From positions 1 through 37,755 of IMG/VR virus record IMGVR_UViG_3300030090_004637: a stretch of 37,755 nt of DNA; one strand, written 5' to 3'. A program made the translations under genes and the position numbers. Positions 17,145 through 24,119 of the stretch are shown here, piece after piece (the stretch's first letter is position 1; the number at the start of each line of letters is the position of its first letter). The notes below the pieces were generated by a model, which made no database searches, had not been told where the DNA came from, and was given only the letters and a program-made list of their open reading frames with translations. Origin of the DNA: a virus.

Positions 17145-17841
17145 CTTTTTTGTAGTCTGGGCCTTTTATTTGTTGTTCTTAGCGTTTGCTGTTTCTGCAT
17201 TAGCGGCAAACAATTCTATTTATATTACTCAAAGCGGTGGGTCGTCAGCATTGACGATGAATATAGACCAGATTGGTGGATCAAACGTAATAGGCACTAG
17301 CAATGCAAGAGTTTCCCTTACAGGGACAGGTATGACTGTTGATATCGACCAGATTGGCGACAGTAACGTGATCGCTGCGACAGTCGCGCAGGGCAACTCA
17401 ACCAGCTTCACGTTGTCTTCTACAGGTGATTCCAATACGCAGACGCTGGCACTGGGCGCAACGGGTGATGTCCAGAATACCGACTTCGACTTTGCTGCTA
17501 CCGGGGACTCAAATGTCCTGACCTACACGCAGGGCGATGCAGCGACAGCGACAGCCGCGAACGCCGATTTCGATATTACAGGAACGTCAAATAACCTGGC
17601 TGTGACATGCAACGTGGTCGGATGTGTGAATAACTGGACGGTTGACGGTGATTCTAACGATATAGACACGACCCAAGCCAACAACTCAGATCATTCTATT
17701 ACGGCAAATATCACAGGAAACAGTAACAATATTGACGTAGACCAGACCAGTAACGGCGGTAGCGTAAGCAACGTGCTTGATATCGTTGCGACTACAACCA
17801 GTGGCGTGATTGATGTTGACCAATGCACAAGTGGCTGTTAG
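17128..17841 (+). CDS. Secreted curlin-repeat protein 1
   Basis: The 237-residue protein has a signal peptide ending A-L-A (about residue 26). About eight to nine loose repeats of roughly 20-25 residues follow, centred on I-x-Q-x-G-x-S-N (for example I-D-Q-I-G-G-S-N and I-D-Q-I-G-D-S-N), then T-G-D-S-N and T-G-N-S-N variants. This is the CsgA/CsgB curlin pattern, though later repeats lose the Gln. Two C-x(3-4)-C pairs (C-N-V-V-G-C and a final C-T-S-G-C) are unlike E. coli CsgA. It overlaps csgG by 17 bases and is the likely export substrate. A single 60-base count (17401-17460) gives 55% GC, above neighbours. Confidence 0.8.
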   Translation: MKILINFFVVWAFYLLFLAFAVSALAANNSIYITQSGGSSALTMNIDQIGGSNVIGTSNARVSLTGTGMTVDIDQIGDSNVIAATVAQGNSTSFTLSSTGDSNTQTLALGATGDVQNTDFDFAATGDSNVLTYTQGDAATATAANADFDITGTSNNLAVTCNVVGCVNNWTVDGDSNDIDTTQANNSDHSITANITGNSNNIDVDQTSNGGSVSNVLDIVATTTSGVIDVDQCTSGC

Positions 17842-18905
17842 TTCTTTTTCCACTGGCAGTTAATGCTCAGGTTGGTGAGATAACCGAGCTTCGCGGTATC
17901 GGTGAGGTTGTTCGCCAAGACACCACAGATTCTCTTACAGCAGAATTGGACTTAGACATTGCCAGTTACGATGATGTGCGTACTGGCAACGGAAGGCTCG
18001 CAATATCTTTTCTGGACGACTCCGTTTTAAGGCTCACGGAACACAGCAAGATTGTTATAGATGACTTTGTGTTTGACCCTGATCCTGCTCGTAGCCGTTT
18101 AGCATTGAACATGGCAAGTGGTACAGCAAGATTCCTTACAGGTGCATTAGGCAGGATTAACAAAGAAAATATTGCAATCCGCACACCCACCGCGACTATT
18201 GCGATACGAGGCACAGATTTTACTACTACTGTGGACGAGATAGGCCGTAGCTTGGTTATCCTGCTGCCCAATGAAGACGGGAGTTCCAGTGGTGAGATTA
18301 CTGTAGAAACAGCTACCAGTGTGGTGGTATTAAACCAGCCGTTTCAGGCAACCATGACCACTGTTTCAGAGGCGGCTCCGACACGGCCCGTTGTGTTATC
18401 GAATATGACACTGGGATTCATCGACAACCTGCTTATTGTCAGCCCCCCTGACGAGATTACCGAGGTGGTGGAAGAACAATCAGGCACGGCTTCTAACATC
18501 CTAGATGTGGATTTGCTTGAAGAAACAGAGCTTGATGAGAATGAACTGGACGAGGATGAATTACAGGACGAGATTGGCAGGTTGGACATTGACCTGTTGA
18601 ATGTCGATTTCCTGACTGACTTACTGGACATTATTGAGGTATCGGCAACCGAGAAAAAAGAAGTAGCAGAAATAAGCGGAGTGCAAATCGAGGGTATTCT
18701 GCCTGGTTTCGATCAACAGAATCAGACCTATACGTTTGTTGAAGGGGAAGTGCTGACGGTTTATCGTAGCGTGGAAAATACCTTTGATTTAGAGCTTGAC
18801 AAGGGCAATGCGTACAATATTTCTGTAATGACGGCAGGGAAAAAACTGGACATTATTATTAACGGGGGAGGAGAAAATGCGATTTATATTAATCAGTCTC
18901 CTTAG
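17823..18905 (+). CDS. FecR-domain secreted/periplasmic protein with curlin-like C-terminus
   Basis: The 360-residue protein has a short signal peptide (M-H-K-W-L-L-V-L-F-P-L-A-V-N-A). A FecR domain spans about residues 20-150, including L-D-D-S-V-L-R-L, G-T-A-R-F-L-T-G and the hallmark I-R-T-P-T-A-T-I-A-I-R-G-T-D-F (119-133). Then come a beta region and an acidic run with repeated E-L-D-E (about 230-245). The last residues, A-I-Y-I-N-Q-S-P, look like a curlin strand. It lacks the membrane helix of true FecR sigma regulators. Overlaps of 19 and 29 bases tie it to the two curlin-like genes. It may anchor, nucleate or sense the curlin products; inference. Confidence 0.8.
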   Translation: MHKWLLVLFPLAVNAQVGEITELRGIGEVVRQDTTDSLTAELDLDIASYDDVRTGNGRLAISFLDDSVLRLTEHSKIVIDDFVFDPDPARSRLALNMASGTARFLTGALGRINKENIAIRTPTATIAIRGTDFTTTVDEIGRSLVILLPNEDGSSSGEITVETATSVVVLNQPFQATMTTVSEAAPTRPVVLSNMTLGFIDNLLIVSPPDEITEVVEEQSGTASNILDVDLLEETELDENELDEDELQDEIGRLDIDLLNVDFLTDLLDIIEVSATEKKEVAEISGVQIEGILPGFDQQNQTYTFVEGEVLTVYRSVENTFDLELDKGNAYNISVMTAGKKLDIIINGGGENAIYINQSP

Positions 18906-19662
18906 TTTTCCTTTGTGGGCATCAGATAACTCTGTAGAGATTGACACTAAAGGTTCCAATACCAGTATTTATATAGACCAGATCGGGTCGGGTAATACAG
19001 CGAGAGTTTGGTGTGGTCTCAGTAACGGAACCTATACCACCCATACCTGCTCCAGCGCCACTATTGACATAGATCAGGATGGAACAGGCAATCTTGCCAA
19101 AGCGTATAGTCAATACACAAACCATACCGGGAATGAGTACACTATTAACCAGGATGGCAATGATAATATTGGTTACATAGATGCCGATGAAGACAATAAC
19201 GAAATGACAATCACCCAAACGGGCGATGACTTGGAAGCTGAAGTTTATATGTCAGGCGATGATAATGTTTACACCATTTCTCAATCAGGATCAGGTGAGC
19301 ATTACGCCAAGTTTTATGCGTTTGGTGATGACAGCGCATGGACTGTAACTCAATCAGGATCAGGCGATCACAATGCCTATATCAAGTCTTGTAATAATTG
19401 TAACAATAACGATGCCACGATTACTCAGAGCGGTTCAGGCAATAAAGATGGGGATATCGAGTTTAAGAATAACCCAAGCGACAATTCCACTGTGAATCTA
19501 ACTCAGAGCGGGGATGGCGCTCATGTTTCTAATATTACTGTAGCCCAAGGAAACTATACGGTTAATGCCACGCAAACAGGGGTAAGTGCAAAAGGTTACA
19601 CAGTAACCCTTGATTGCACATCTAATTGCAATAAAACTGTCACAATTAATCAGTTTGATTAG
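18877..19662 (+). CDS. Secreted curlin-repeat protein 2
   Basis: The 261-residue protein has a signal peptide (M-R-F-I-L-I-S-L-L-S-F-P-L-W-A). Eight or more curlin-like repeats follow, with clear I-x-Q-x-G-x-G-N cores: I-D-Q-I-G-S-G-N, I-D-Q-D-G-T-G-N, I-N-Q-D-G-N-D-N, then I-S-Q-S-G-S-G-E and V-T-Q-S-G-S-G-D. The final T-I-N-Q-F-D forms an end strand. Cysteines come in close pairs (C-N-N-C, C-T-S-N-C, and a C...C around residue 45-60), suggesting disulfide-locked loops. The Gln/Asn ladders are more regular than in protein 1, so this may be the major subunit. It overlaps the FecR gene by 29 bases. Confidence 0.82.
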   Translation: MRFILISLLSFPLWASDNSVEIDTKGSNTSIYIDQIGSGNTARVWCGLSNGTYTTHTCSSATIDIDQDGTGNLAKAYSQYTNHTGNEYTINQDGNDNIGYIDADEDNNEMTITQTGDDLEAEVYMSGDDNVYTISQSGSGEHYAKFYAFGDDSAWTVTQSGSGDHNAYIKSCNNCNNNDATITQSGSGNKDGDIEFKNNPSDNSTVNLTQSGDGAHVSNITVAQGNYTVNATQTGVSAKGYTVTLDCTSNCNKTVTINQFD

Positions 19663-19670
19663 GGGTCAAG

Positions 19671-19862
19671 ATGCCAAAGAAAAAAACTAAAACTAAGTCA
19701 AAAGTTAATGAGGCTGGCAATTACACAAAGCCTACCATGAGAAAAAACCTGTTTAACAAGATTAAAGCAGGAACTAAAGGTGGCAAGGCAGGTCAATGGT
19801 CAGCCAGAAAAGCTCAAATGCTTGCTAAACAGTACAAGGCAAAAGGCGGAGGTTACAAATAA
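19671..19862 (+). CDS. Small basic protein 1 (WSARKAQ motif)
   Basis: This 63-residue, very Lys-rich protein ends with G-G-K-A-G-Q-W-S-A-R-K-A-Q-M-L-A-K-Q-Y-K. I recall this motif in small proteins of marine phages and larger viruses without a known role. It starts with ATG eight bases after the curlin 2 stop (GGGGTC upstream as a weak ribosome site). The high positive charge would suit nucleic-acid or membrane binding. It is the first of four consecutive tiny basic proteins. Confidence 0.65.
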   Translation: MPKKKTKTKSKVNEAGNYTKPTMRKNLFNKIKAGTKGGKAGQWSARKAQMLAKQYKAKGGGYK

Positions 19863-20044
19863 TGGGAATGAATGTTAAGCATTACCTGAAAGACGGTAAG
19901 GAATGGAAGGGTTCATATCACAAGATGCCTGATGGTGCATTGCACACCAACAAAACACACACTAAAACGAGCAAGCCTATTTTTCATTACGGCGATTTGA
20001 GCAAGACTGCCAAGAAAAAAGCCAAGAGTCAGTGGGGTAAGTAA
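19862..20044 (+). CDS. Small basic protein 2
   Basis: This 60-residue protein has Y-L-K-D-G-K-E-W-K-G-S-Y-H-K-M-P-D-G-A-L-H-T in its first half and a Lys-rich C-terminal half ending K-K-A-K-S-Q-W-G-K. The H-T-N-K-T-H-T-K part is His/Thr/Lys-rich. I do not know a function. It overlaps the previous stop (TAATG) and the next start (TAATG), consistent with translational coupling. Confidence 0.6.
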   Translation: MGMNVKHYLKDGKEWKGSYHKMPDGALHTNKTHTKTSKPIFHYGDLSKTAKKKAKSQWGK

Positions 20045-20295
20045 TGGCTTTGAAAAAATCTCAAAAGTCCCTCAAAGCCTGGACAAAGCAGAAATGGCGT
20101 ACTAAAAGTGGTAAGCCTTCAGCAAAGACAGGCGAAAGGTACTTACCGAGTGCTGCAATTAAGGCGCTATCTTCTAAAGAATACGCTGCAACCACTCGAA
20201 AGAAACGAGAAGATACTAAGAAGGGCAAAAAAGTCAGTAAACAACCTAAGAAGATAGCCAAAAAAACCCGTAAATACAGAAAGGCTGGGAAGTGA
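20044..20295 (+). CDS. Small basic protein 3
   Basis: The 83-residue protein has about 35% Lys/Arg. It contains L-K-A-W-T-K-Q-K-W-R-T-K-S-G-K-P-S and then G-E-R-Y-L-P-S-A-A-I-K-A-L-S, followed by a Lys tail. I recall this conserved core from other phages as an uncharacterised family. It is likely folded in the middle (P-S-A-A-I-K-A-L) with disordered basic ends. Its ATG overlaps the stop before it. Confidence 0.65.
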   Translation: MALKKSQKSLKAWTKQKWRTKSGKPSAKTGERYLPSAAIKALSSKEYAATTRKKREDTKKGKKVSKQPKKIAKKTRKYRKAGK

Positions 20296-20585
20296 TGCCA
20301 AAGAAAAAAGATCCAAGATTAGCGAGGGCGGGTGTAGCTGGTTTTAACAAACCAAAGCGCACCCCGAATCATCCAAAGAAGTCTCACATCGTTGTGGCAA
20401 AAGAAGGCGATAAGATTAAGACCATTCGGTTTGGGCAACAGGGGGTCAAGACCGCTGGAAAACCAAAAGCTGGAGAGTCAGCCAAGCAGAAAGCTAGACG
20501 AAAATCTTTTAAGGCTCGACACGCAAAAAATATCAAAAAAGGAAAGATGTCTGCGGCTTATTGGGCAAATAAAGTTCGATGGTAG
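20295..20585 (+). CDS. Small basic protein 4
   Basis: The 96-residue protein carries D-P-R-L-A-R-A-G-V-A-G-F-N-K-P-K-R-T-P, then K-I-K-T-I-R-F-G-Q-Q-G-V and a C-terminal F-K-A-R-H-A-K-N-I-K-K-G-K-M-S-A-A-Y-W-A. I recall this combination from small uncharacterised proteins of marine phages. The ATG at 20295 overlaps the previous TGA by one base; a GTG three bases earlier is also possible. Its role is unknown; packaging with DNA is one possibility. Confidence 0.65.
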   Translation: MPKKKDPRLARAGVAGFNKPKRTPNHPKKSHIVVAKEGDKIKTIRFGQQGVKTAGKPKAGESAKQKARRKSFKARHAKNIKKGKMSAAYWANKVRW

Positions 20586-20845
20586 ACAGTTTTAGCACTC
20601 GACACAAAATCGCTCAGGTTATCTGGGAGGATGCGTGGATCGACCCAAAAGATGTAGCAACGAAAGATGCAATGGAGCTTCTTCCTGTTATTCGATCAAC
20701 GGTGGGGTATGTGATATCTACAGAAAATGAAGAGTGTCTGATTTTATCTACTGATATTTACGAGAAACACCCTGATATTATTAACACACCGATGATCATA
20801 CCGTGGTCTGCGATCATTCAGTGGTGGGAGTATGACGTACATTGA
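20579..20845 (+). CDS. Hypothetical acidic/aromatic protein
   Basis: This 88-residue soluble protein contains H-K-I-A-Q-V-I-W-E-D-A-W-I-D near its start and I-P-W-S-A-I-I-Q-W-W near its end. It is rich in Ile, Trp and acidic residues, the reverse of the four basic proteins before it. It overlaps the gene before by seven bases and the cyclase start by four. No domain is recognised; its position only suggests that it is co-translated with the cyclase. A 60-base count inside it (20701-20760) gives 33% GC. Confidence 0.6.
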   Translation: MVDSFSTRHKIAQVIWEDAWIDPKDVATKDAMELLPVIRSTVGYVISTENEECLILSTDIYEKHPDIINTPMIIPWSAIIQWWEYDVH

Positions 20846-22626
20846 AGGTTTTACTTGCTTTGCTGGCTGGATTGTTGCTTCTTCGTGTTGTCGATCCGTG
20901 GCCTGTAGAAACTCTGAGACTCAAGTATTTTGATGCTCTGCTCACAATCAGCGAGCCAGTGCAAAGCCAGAACATATCCCTTTACAATATAGATGAAGAT
21001 GCATTAGCCGAAGGGGGTCAGTGGCCTTGGCCTCGTCAGCAACTTGCAGAGCTTAACCGTTATCTTCTCGATTCAGGGGCAGCAGCAGTCGTTTACTCAG
21101 TCTTGTTTCCTGAAACAGACCGATTTGGGGGTGATGCTGAATTTGCGGAGAGCATGGGGCAATTGCCAACATTTCTCTCAGCCGTAGCCACTACAGACAC
21201 AGATCGACAGGAAGGCTGGCATATCGGCGTAGCCACACTGGGTCAGGTCAATGAAAACGCCATTAACTACCCTGGCATCCTGCCGAATGTGCAGGTATTG
21301 CAGGACTCAGCTATCGGTACGGGCATAGTTAACACGGCCCCAGAGGTCGATGGTCTGGTTAGACGAGTGCCTATGGTGGTCAGGGTTGGTGAGAGCCTGT
21401 ATCCGGCCCTAGGGCTTGATGTTTTGCGTGGACTGGCTGGTGACCCCTCTTACCAAGTCAGAGGCTCTGAGACAGGCATAGAAGCGGTTAGAGTGCCTAA
21501 CTTCGATACCATCAATACCGATTCAGCAGGAAGGGTCTGGGTTGATTGGGGAACCACGTTTGCCCAGCAACCGACAGAAGGTACTATCATCTTTGTCGGT
21601 GTGACTGCGGCTGGTATTACCCCGCTCGTACCTACTCCAAGGGGTCTTATGTTTCCACATGAGATTCAAGCGACCCTGTTCGAGACTTTGTTGGCAGGAA
21701 CCTCGCCTGTTCGCCCAGATTGGGCCTTGGGTGGAGAAGTCTTGCTGATATTAGTCATAGGACTGCTCACAGCCTTCTCTGCAAGCCGTTTGCCTGTGAT
21801 GAGTGTTCCACTAGGCATTGTCGTTGTCGGCGCTCTGACGGCAACAGGATCGGTCTTAGGCTACCTGAGACTTGGTATTCTGGTGGATGCGGCATGGCCT
21901 GTTTTTTGCAGCCTGACCATCGGGTCGGTGGGGGTTGGTCAAAGAATGATCTCTGAATATCGACAGAAGCTCCAGATCAGAGGGATGTTTGGGACGTATG
22001 TCAGCCCCAAGCTGGTGCAACAGCTAATCGATGATCCCAGCCTGATGAAGCTCGGCGGGGATACCAAAATTTTGACCTGCCTTTTTGTAGATATCGTGGG
22101 CTTCACCCCTGTCTCGGAGCGTTTTCAGAGAAGTAATGATCCCCAGGGTCTAGTGACCCTCATCAACAGGCTGCTTTCTGTCCTGACTGATGTGGTGTTG
22201 TCACTAGATGGAACGGTCATCACCTATATGGGGGATTGTATTTTCGCCCTTTGGAACGCACCAGTAGACTGCGATAACCATGAGGAAAGGGCTGTGACCT
22301 GTGCTGCCATGATGCTGGTAGCCTTGGAGAAACTTAACAAGGAGATCGAGGCAGAGGGATTGCCCAGCCTTGGTATAGGCATCGGGATCAATACGGGGCC
22401 AGCGGTGATTGGAAACACCGGGGGTCACAACCGATTCATGTATTCGCCTTTGGGGGATAGCGTGAACGCGGCTGCCCGGTATGAAAGCAGTTCGAGAAAG
22501 TACGAGCAGGATGTCCTCATCGGTGAGACCACCGCCCAAGCAGTACCGGATATGGTCGAGTATCTGGATTCGATAGAAGTAAAAGGAAAATCTGAGAAGC
22601 TAAAGGTATTCACGCTTTCTTCTTAG
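20842..22626 (+). CDS. CHASE2-domain class III adenylate/guanylate cyclase
   Basis: The 594-residue membrane protein would make cAMP or cGMP in response to an extracytoplasmic signal. It has an N-terminal helix (M-K-V-L-L-A-L-L-A-G-L-L-L-L), a CHASE2 sensor (about 20-285), three closely spaced membrane helices (about 297-367) and a class III catalytic domain (about 405-594). The two metal aspartates are D417 (F-V-D-I-V-G-F-T) and D465 (Y-M-G-D). D539 (G-D-S-V-N) sits where adenylate cyclases bind the base, with N542 and R546 as transition-state residues. All key residues are present, so it should be active. TTG start overlaps the previous stop. Single-line GC counts of 50-53% exceed the 33% just upstream, suggesting later acquisition. 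Confidence 0.9.
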   Translation: MKVLLALLAGLLLLRVVDPWPVETLRLKYFDALLTISEPVQSQNISLYNIDEDALAEGGQWPWPRQQLAELNRYLLDSGAAAVVYSVLFPETDRFGGDAEFAESMGQLPTFLSAVATTDTDRQEGWHIGVATLGQVNENAINYPGILPNVQVLQDSAIGTGIVNTAPEVDGLVRRVPMVVRVGESLYPALGLDVLRGLAGDPSYQVRGSETGIEAVRVPNFDTINTDSAGRVWVDWGTTFAQQPTEGTIIFVGVTAAGITPLVPTPRGLMFPHEIQATLFETLLAGTSPVRPDWALGGEVLLILVIGLLTAFSASRLPVMSVPLGIVVVGALTATGSVLGYLRLGILVDAAWPVFCSLTIGSVGVGQRMISEYRQKLQIRGMFGTYVSPKLVQQLIDDPSLMKLGGDTKILTCLFVDIVGFTPVSERFQRSNDPQGLVTLINRLLSVLTDVVLSLDGTVITYMGDCIFALWNAPVDCDNHEERAVTCAAMMLVALEKLNKEIEAEGLPSLGIGIGINTGPAVIGNTGGHNRFMYSPLGDSVNAAARYESSSRKYEQDVLIGETTAQAVPDMVEYLDSIEVKGKSEKLKVFTLSS

Positions 22627-22658
22627 TTAAAAAAGCCTCGGCCCAAAGACCGAGGCTT
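22627..22658. terminator. Hairpin terminator after the cyclase, stronger leftward
   Basis: A perfect 9-bp stem (22633-22641 with 22650-22658; AAGCCTCGG and CCGAGGCTT) encloses an 8-base loop. The A run at 22629-22634 becomes an oligo-U tail only for minus-strand RNA. On the plus strand the stem is followed by AGTGGTTACTTCC, a weak tail. It closes the late block, possibly in both directions. Confidence 0.75.
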
Positions 22659-22700
22659 AGTGGTTACTTCCTTTTAATTTTGAGATGGGGCGATACGATT

Positions 22701-22715
22701 CTACAATACAACACT
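22701..22715 (+). repeat. 15-bp repeat CTACAATACAACACT, copy 1
   Basis: This 15-mer occurs identically at 35726-35740, again in a regulatory gap. Here it overlaps a weak plus-strand promoter (TTGAGA 22680-22685, TACAAT 22702-22707, 16-bp spacer) and lies 39 bp before the next -35. It may be an operator for a shared regulator. Confidence 0.6.
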
Positions 22716-22753
22716 CTTTTATTAATATTTTTGAAAATAAACTAAATTAATTG

Positions 22754-22781
22754 TTGAACCGTAGTATCGTTACTATATACT
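22754..22781 (+). promoter_or_regulatory. Sigma70-type promoter for the 22815 early gene
   Basis: TTGAAC (22754-22759), a 16-bp spacer and TATACT (22776-22781) form a good promoter in an AT-rich 188-base gap. The spacer opens with CGTAGTA (22760-22766), which also appears in the candidate promoters at 23165 and 35736. A GGGAG (22803-22807) follows as ribosome site for the gene at 22815. Confidence 0.55.
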
Positions 22782-22814
22782 CACTATATTGAATAACGAA
22801 ACGGGAGAAAAAAA

Positions 22815-23138
22815 ATGATCAGCGTATATCAGTTCAATCTCAATGAGGAAGACAAAGAGATTGTAAAACGTGAGGGTTATGATGCGACTGAAAAAACAAC
22901 AGCATATGCAGATAAAGCATTCGGTGAAATCGCAATCGAGAAATGGTTTAACCAGTACGAAAAAGTTGCGGTTGTCGAATCAAATGATTTGGACGAAACT
23001 TTTCATATTCTGAATGTGGGCGAAAAAACTGATCGGGTCAATAAATTAGGAAAACTTTACAGTCTTTCGGTTGGCGATGTTTTAGAAAAAGATGGTGAAT
23101 TTTTTCTTGTCGATACTGTAGGGTTTAAGAGGTTCTGA
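22815..23138 (+). CDS. Early hypothetical protein
   Basis: The 107-residue protein has an acidic/aromatic N-terminus (I-S-V-Y-Q-F-N-L-N-E-E-D). A helix with F-G-E-I-A-I-E-K-W-F follows, then a C-terminal L-Y-S-L-S-V-G-D-V-L-E-K-D-G-E-F-F-L-V-D-T-V-G-F motif of a small beta-barrel type. I recall such C-termini in small proteins of phages and plasmids, without function. It is first behind a clear promoter and just upstream of the ArdC-like gene, so it may be an early takeover or counter-defence protein; this is inference. Confidence 0.7.
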   Translation: MISVYQFNLNEEDKEIVKREGYDATEKTTAYADKAFGEIAIEKWFNQYEKVAVVESNDLDETFHILNVGEKTDRVNKLGKLYSLSVGDVLEKDGEFFLVDTVGFKRF

Positions 23139-23164
23139 GGGCTACAAAATTATTAACAATAATG

Positions 23165-23194
23165 TTGTACAGTAAATTCGTAGTAGTGTAATAT
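23165..23194 (+). promoter_or_regulatory. Candidate promoter for the ArdC-like gene
   Basis: TTGTAC (23165-23170), an 18-bp spacer and TAATAT (23189-23194) lie 33-62 bp before the ATG at 23227. The layout GTTGTA-N2-GTA...CGTAGTA-N3 before the -10 is shared with the minus-strand promoter at 35708-35736, which suggests a common promoter class or regulator. Confidence 0.55.
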
Positions 23195-23226
23195 TAATAT
23201 AAATTTACAAGAGTGAGGACAGACCA

Positions 23227-24093
23227 ATGGCCAGACGAGACATTCAAAAAGAAATAACAGACGAAATCGTTGCTCTGATAAAAGAGCATGGGCAAGATTG
23301 GACAAAACCATTTGCGGATTTAGCTGGTTCGCCAAAAAACGCAAAGACAGAAAATAAATACAACGGCTTGAACGCTTTATGGCTGGGACTAAAGGGTCAC
23401 ACTTATTGGGCGACTTATAATCAGTGGCAAGCATTAGGCGCTCAAGTCAAAAAGGGATCGAAGGCGACACATATCAGCGTTCCCGTCATCATCAAAGATA
23501 AAGATGATAAAGAAAAAATTGTCGGCAAATATTTCAAACCAGCGGCAGTGTTTTCATCGGCGCAAGTGGATGGATGGGAAGAGCCAGCAATTGAAAATCG
23601 TCCTGACCTGACTGAGAGATTGGCGAACATCGATTCGTTCATCGATGCCACTGGAGCGAACATTACTCACAGCGCACAGGGCAGGGCTTACTACAATAGA
23701 TTGAGCGATTCGATTCATCTTCCTCATAGGGAAAATTTTTCGGCAACTGAATTTTCTTCTGCTACGCAGACCTACTACGGAACTGCCTTACATGAGCTAA
23801 TTCACTGGTCAGGCTCGGAGACCAGACTGAATCGTACTAAAGGCCAGAGTTTTGGAGATCATGATTACGCTTACGAAGAGTTGGTGGCTGAAATTGGAGC
23901 CACGATTGCTTCGGTGGAGTTAGGATTGGAAATAACGGTTCGTGCAGATCACGCGCAATATATTTCTAGCTGGTTGAGCGCCCTTAACGATAATAAAGAT
24001 TTTATCTTCAAGGCTTCTGCTGACGCTCAAAAAGCATTTAACTATCTCCAGTCTTTACAAACTGAATCATCAATAAAGGAAGAGGCAGCTTAG
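23227..24093 (+). CDS. ardC: ArdC-like antirestriction protein with zincin metallopeptidase domain
   Basis: The 288-residue protein has an N-terminal ArdC-type ssDNA-binding region (about 1-125). It includes W-T-K-P-F, Y-N-G-L-N-A-L-W-L and T-Y-W-A-T-Y-N-Q-W, then G-S-K-A-T-H-I. A C-terminal zincin domain follows with H189-E-L-I-H193 and a later E-E-L-V-A-E (217-222) that gives the third zinc ligand. ArdC proteins protect entering DNA from restriction; early expression from its own promoter fits that. All expected metal-site residues are present. Length is near that of plasmid ArdC. Ribosome site GTGAGGA lies about ten bases upstream. Confidence 0.85.
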   Translation: MARRDIQKEITDEIVALIKEHGQDWTKPFADLAGSPKNAKTENKYNGLNALWLGLKGHTYWATYNQWQALGAQVKKGSKATHISVPVIIKDKDDKEKIVGKYFKPAAVFSSAQVDGWEEPAIENRPDLTERLANIDSFIDATGANITHSAQGRAYYNRLSDSIHLPHRENFSATEFSSATQTYYGTALHELIHWSGSETRLNRTKGQSFGDHDYAYEELVAEIGATIASVELGLEITVRADHAQYISSWLSALNDNKDFIFKASADAQKAFNYLQSLQTESSIKEEAA

Positions 24094-24119
24094 GCTGTCT
24101 CTTTCAAAGGAGAAAAACT

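Noticed and set aside
18344-18631. Ser-rich minus-strand ORF in the FecR gene
   Set aside because: It is the reverse of the acidic E-L-D-E repeat region, so the Ser run is a by-product.
15862-22626. Host contamination or chimeric assembly as source of the curli/cyclase genes
   Set aside because: The genes overlap phage genes by a few bases at both the spanin/membrane side and through the small phage-type basic proteins, and no host-like operon (CsgE, CsgD, CsgC) accompanies them. Read coverage would still be the deciding check.
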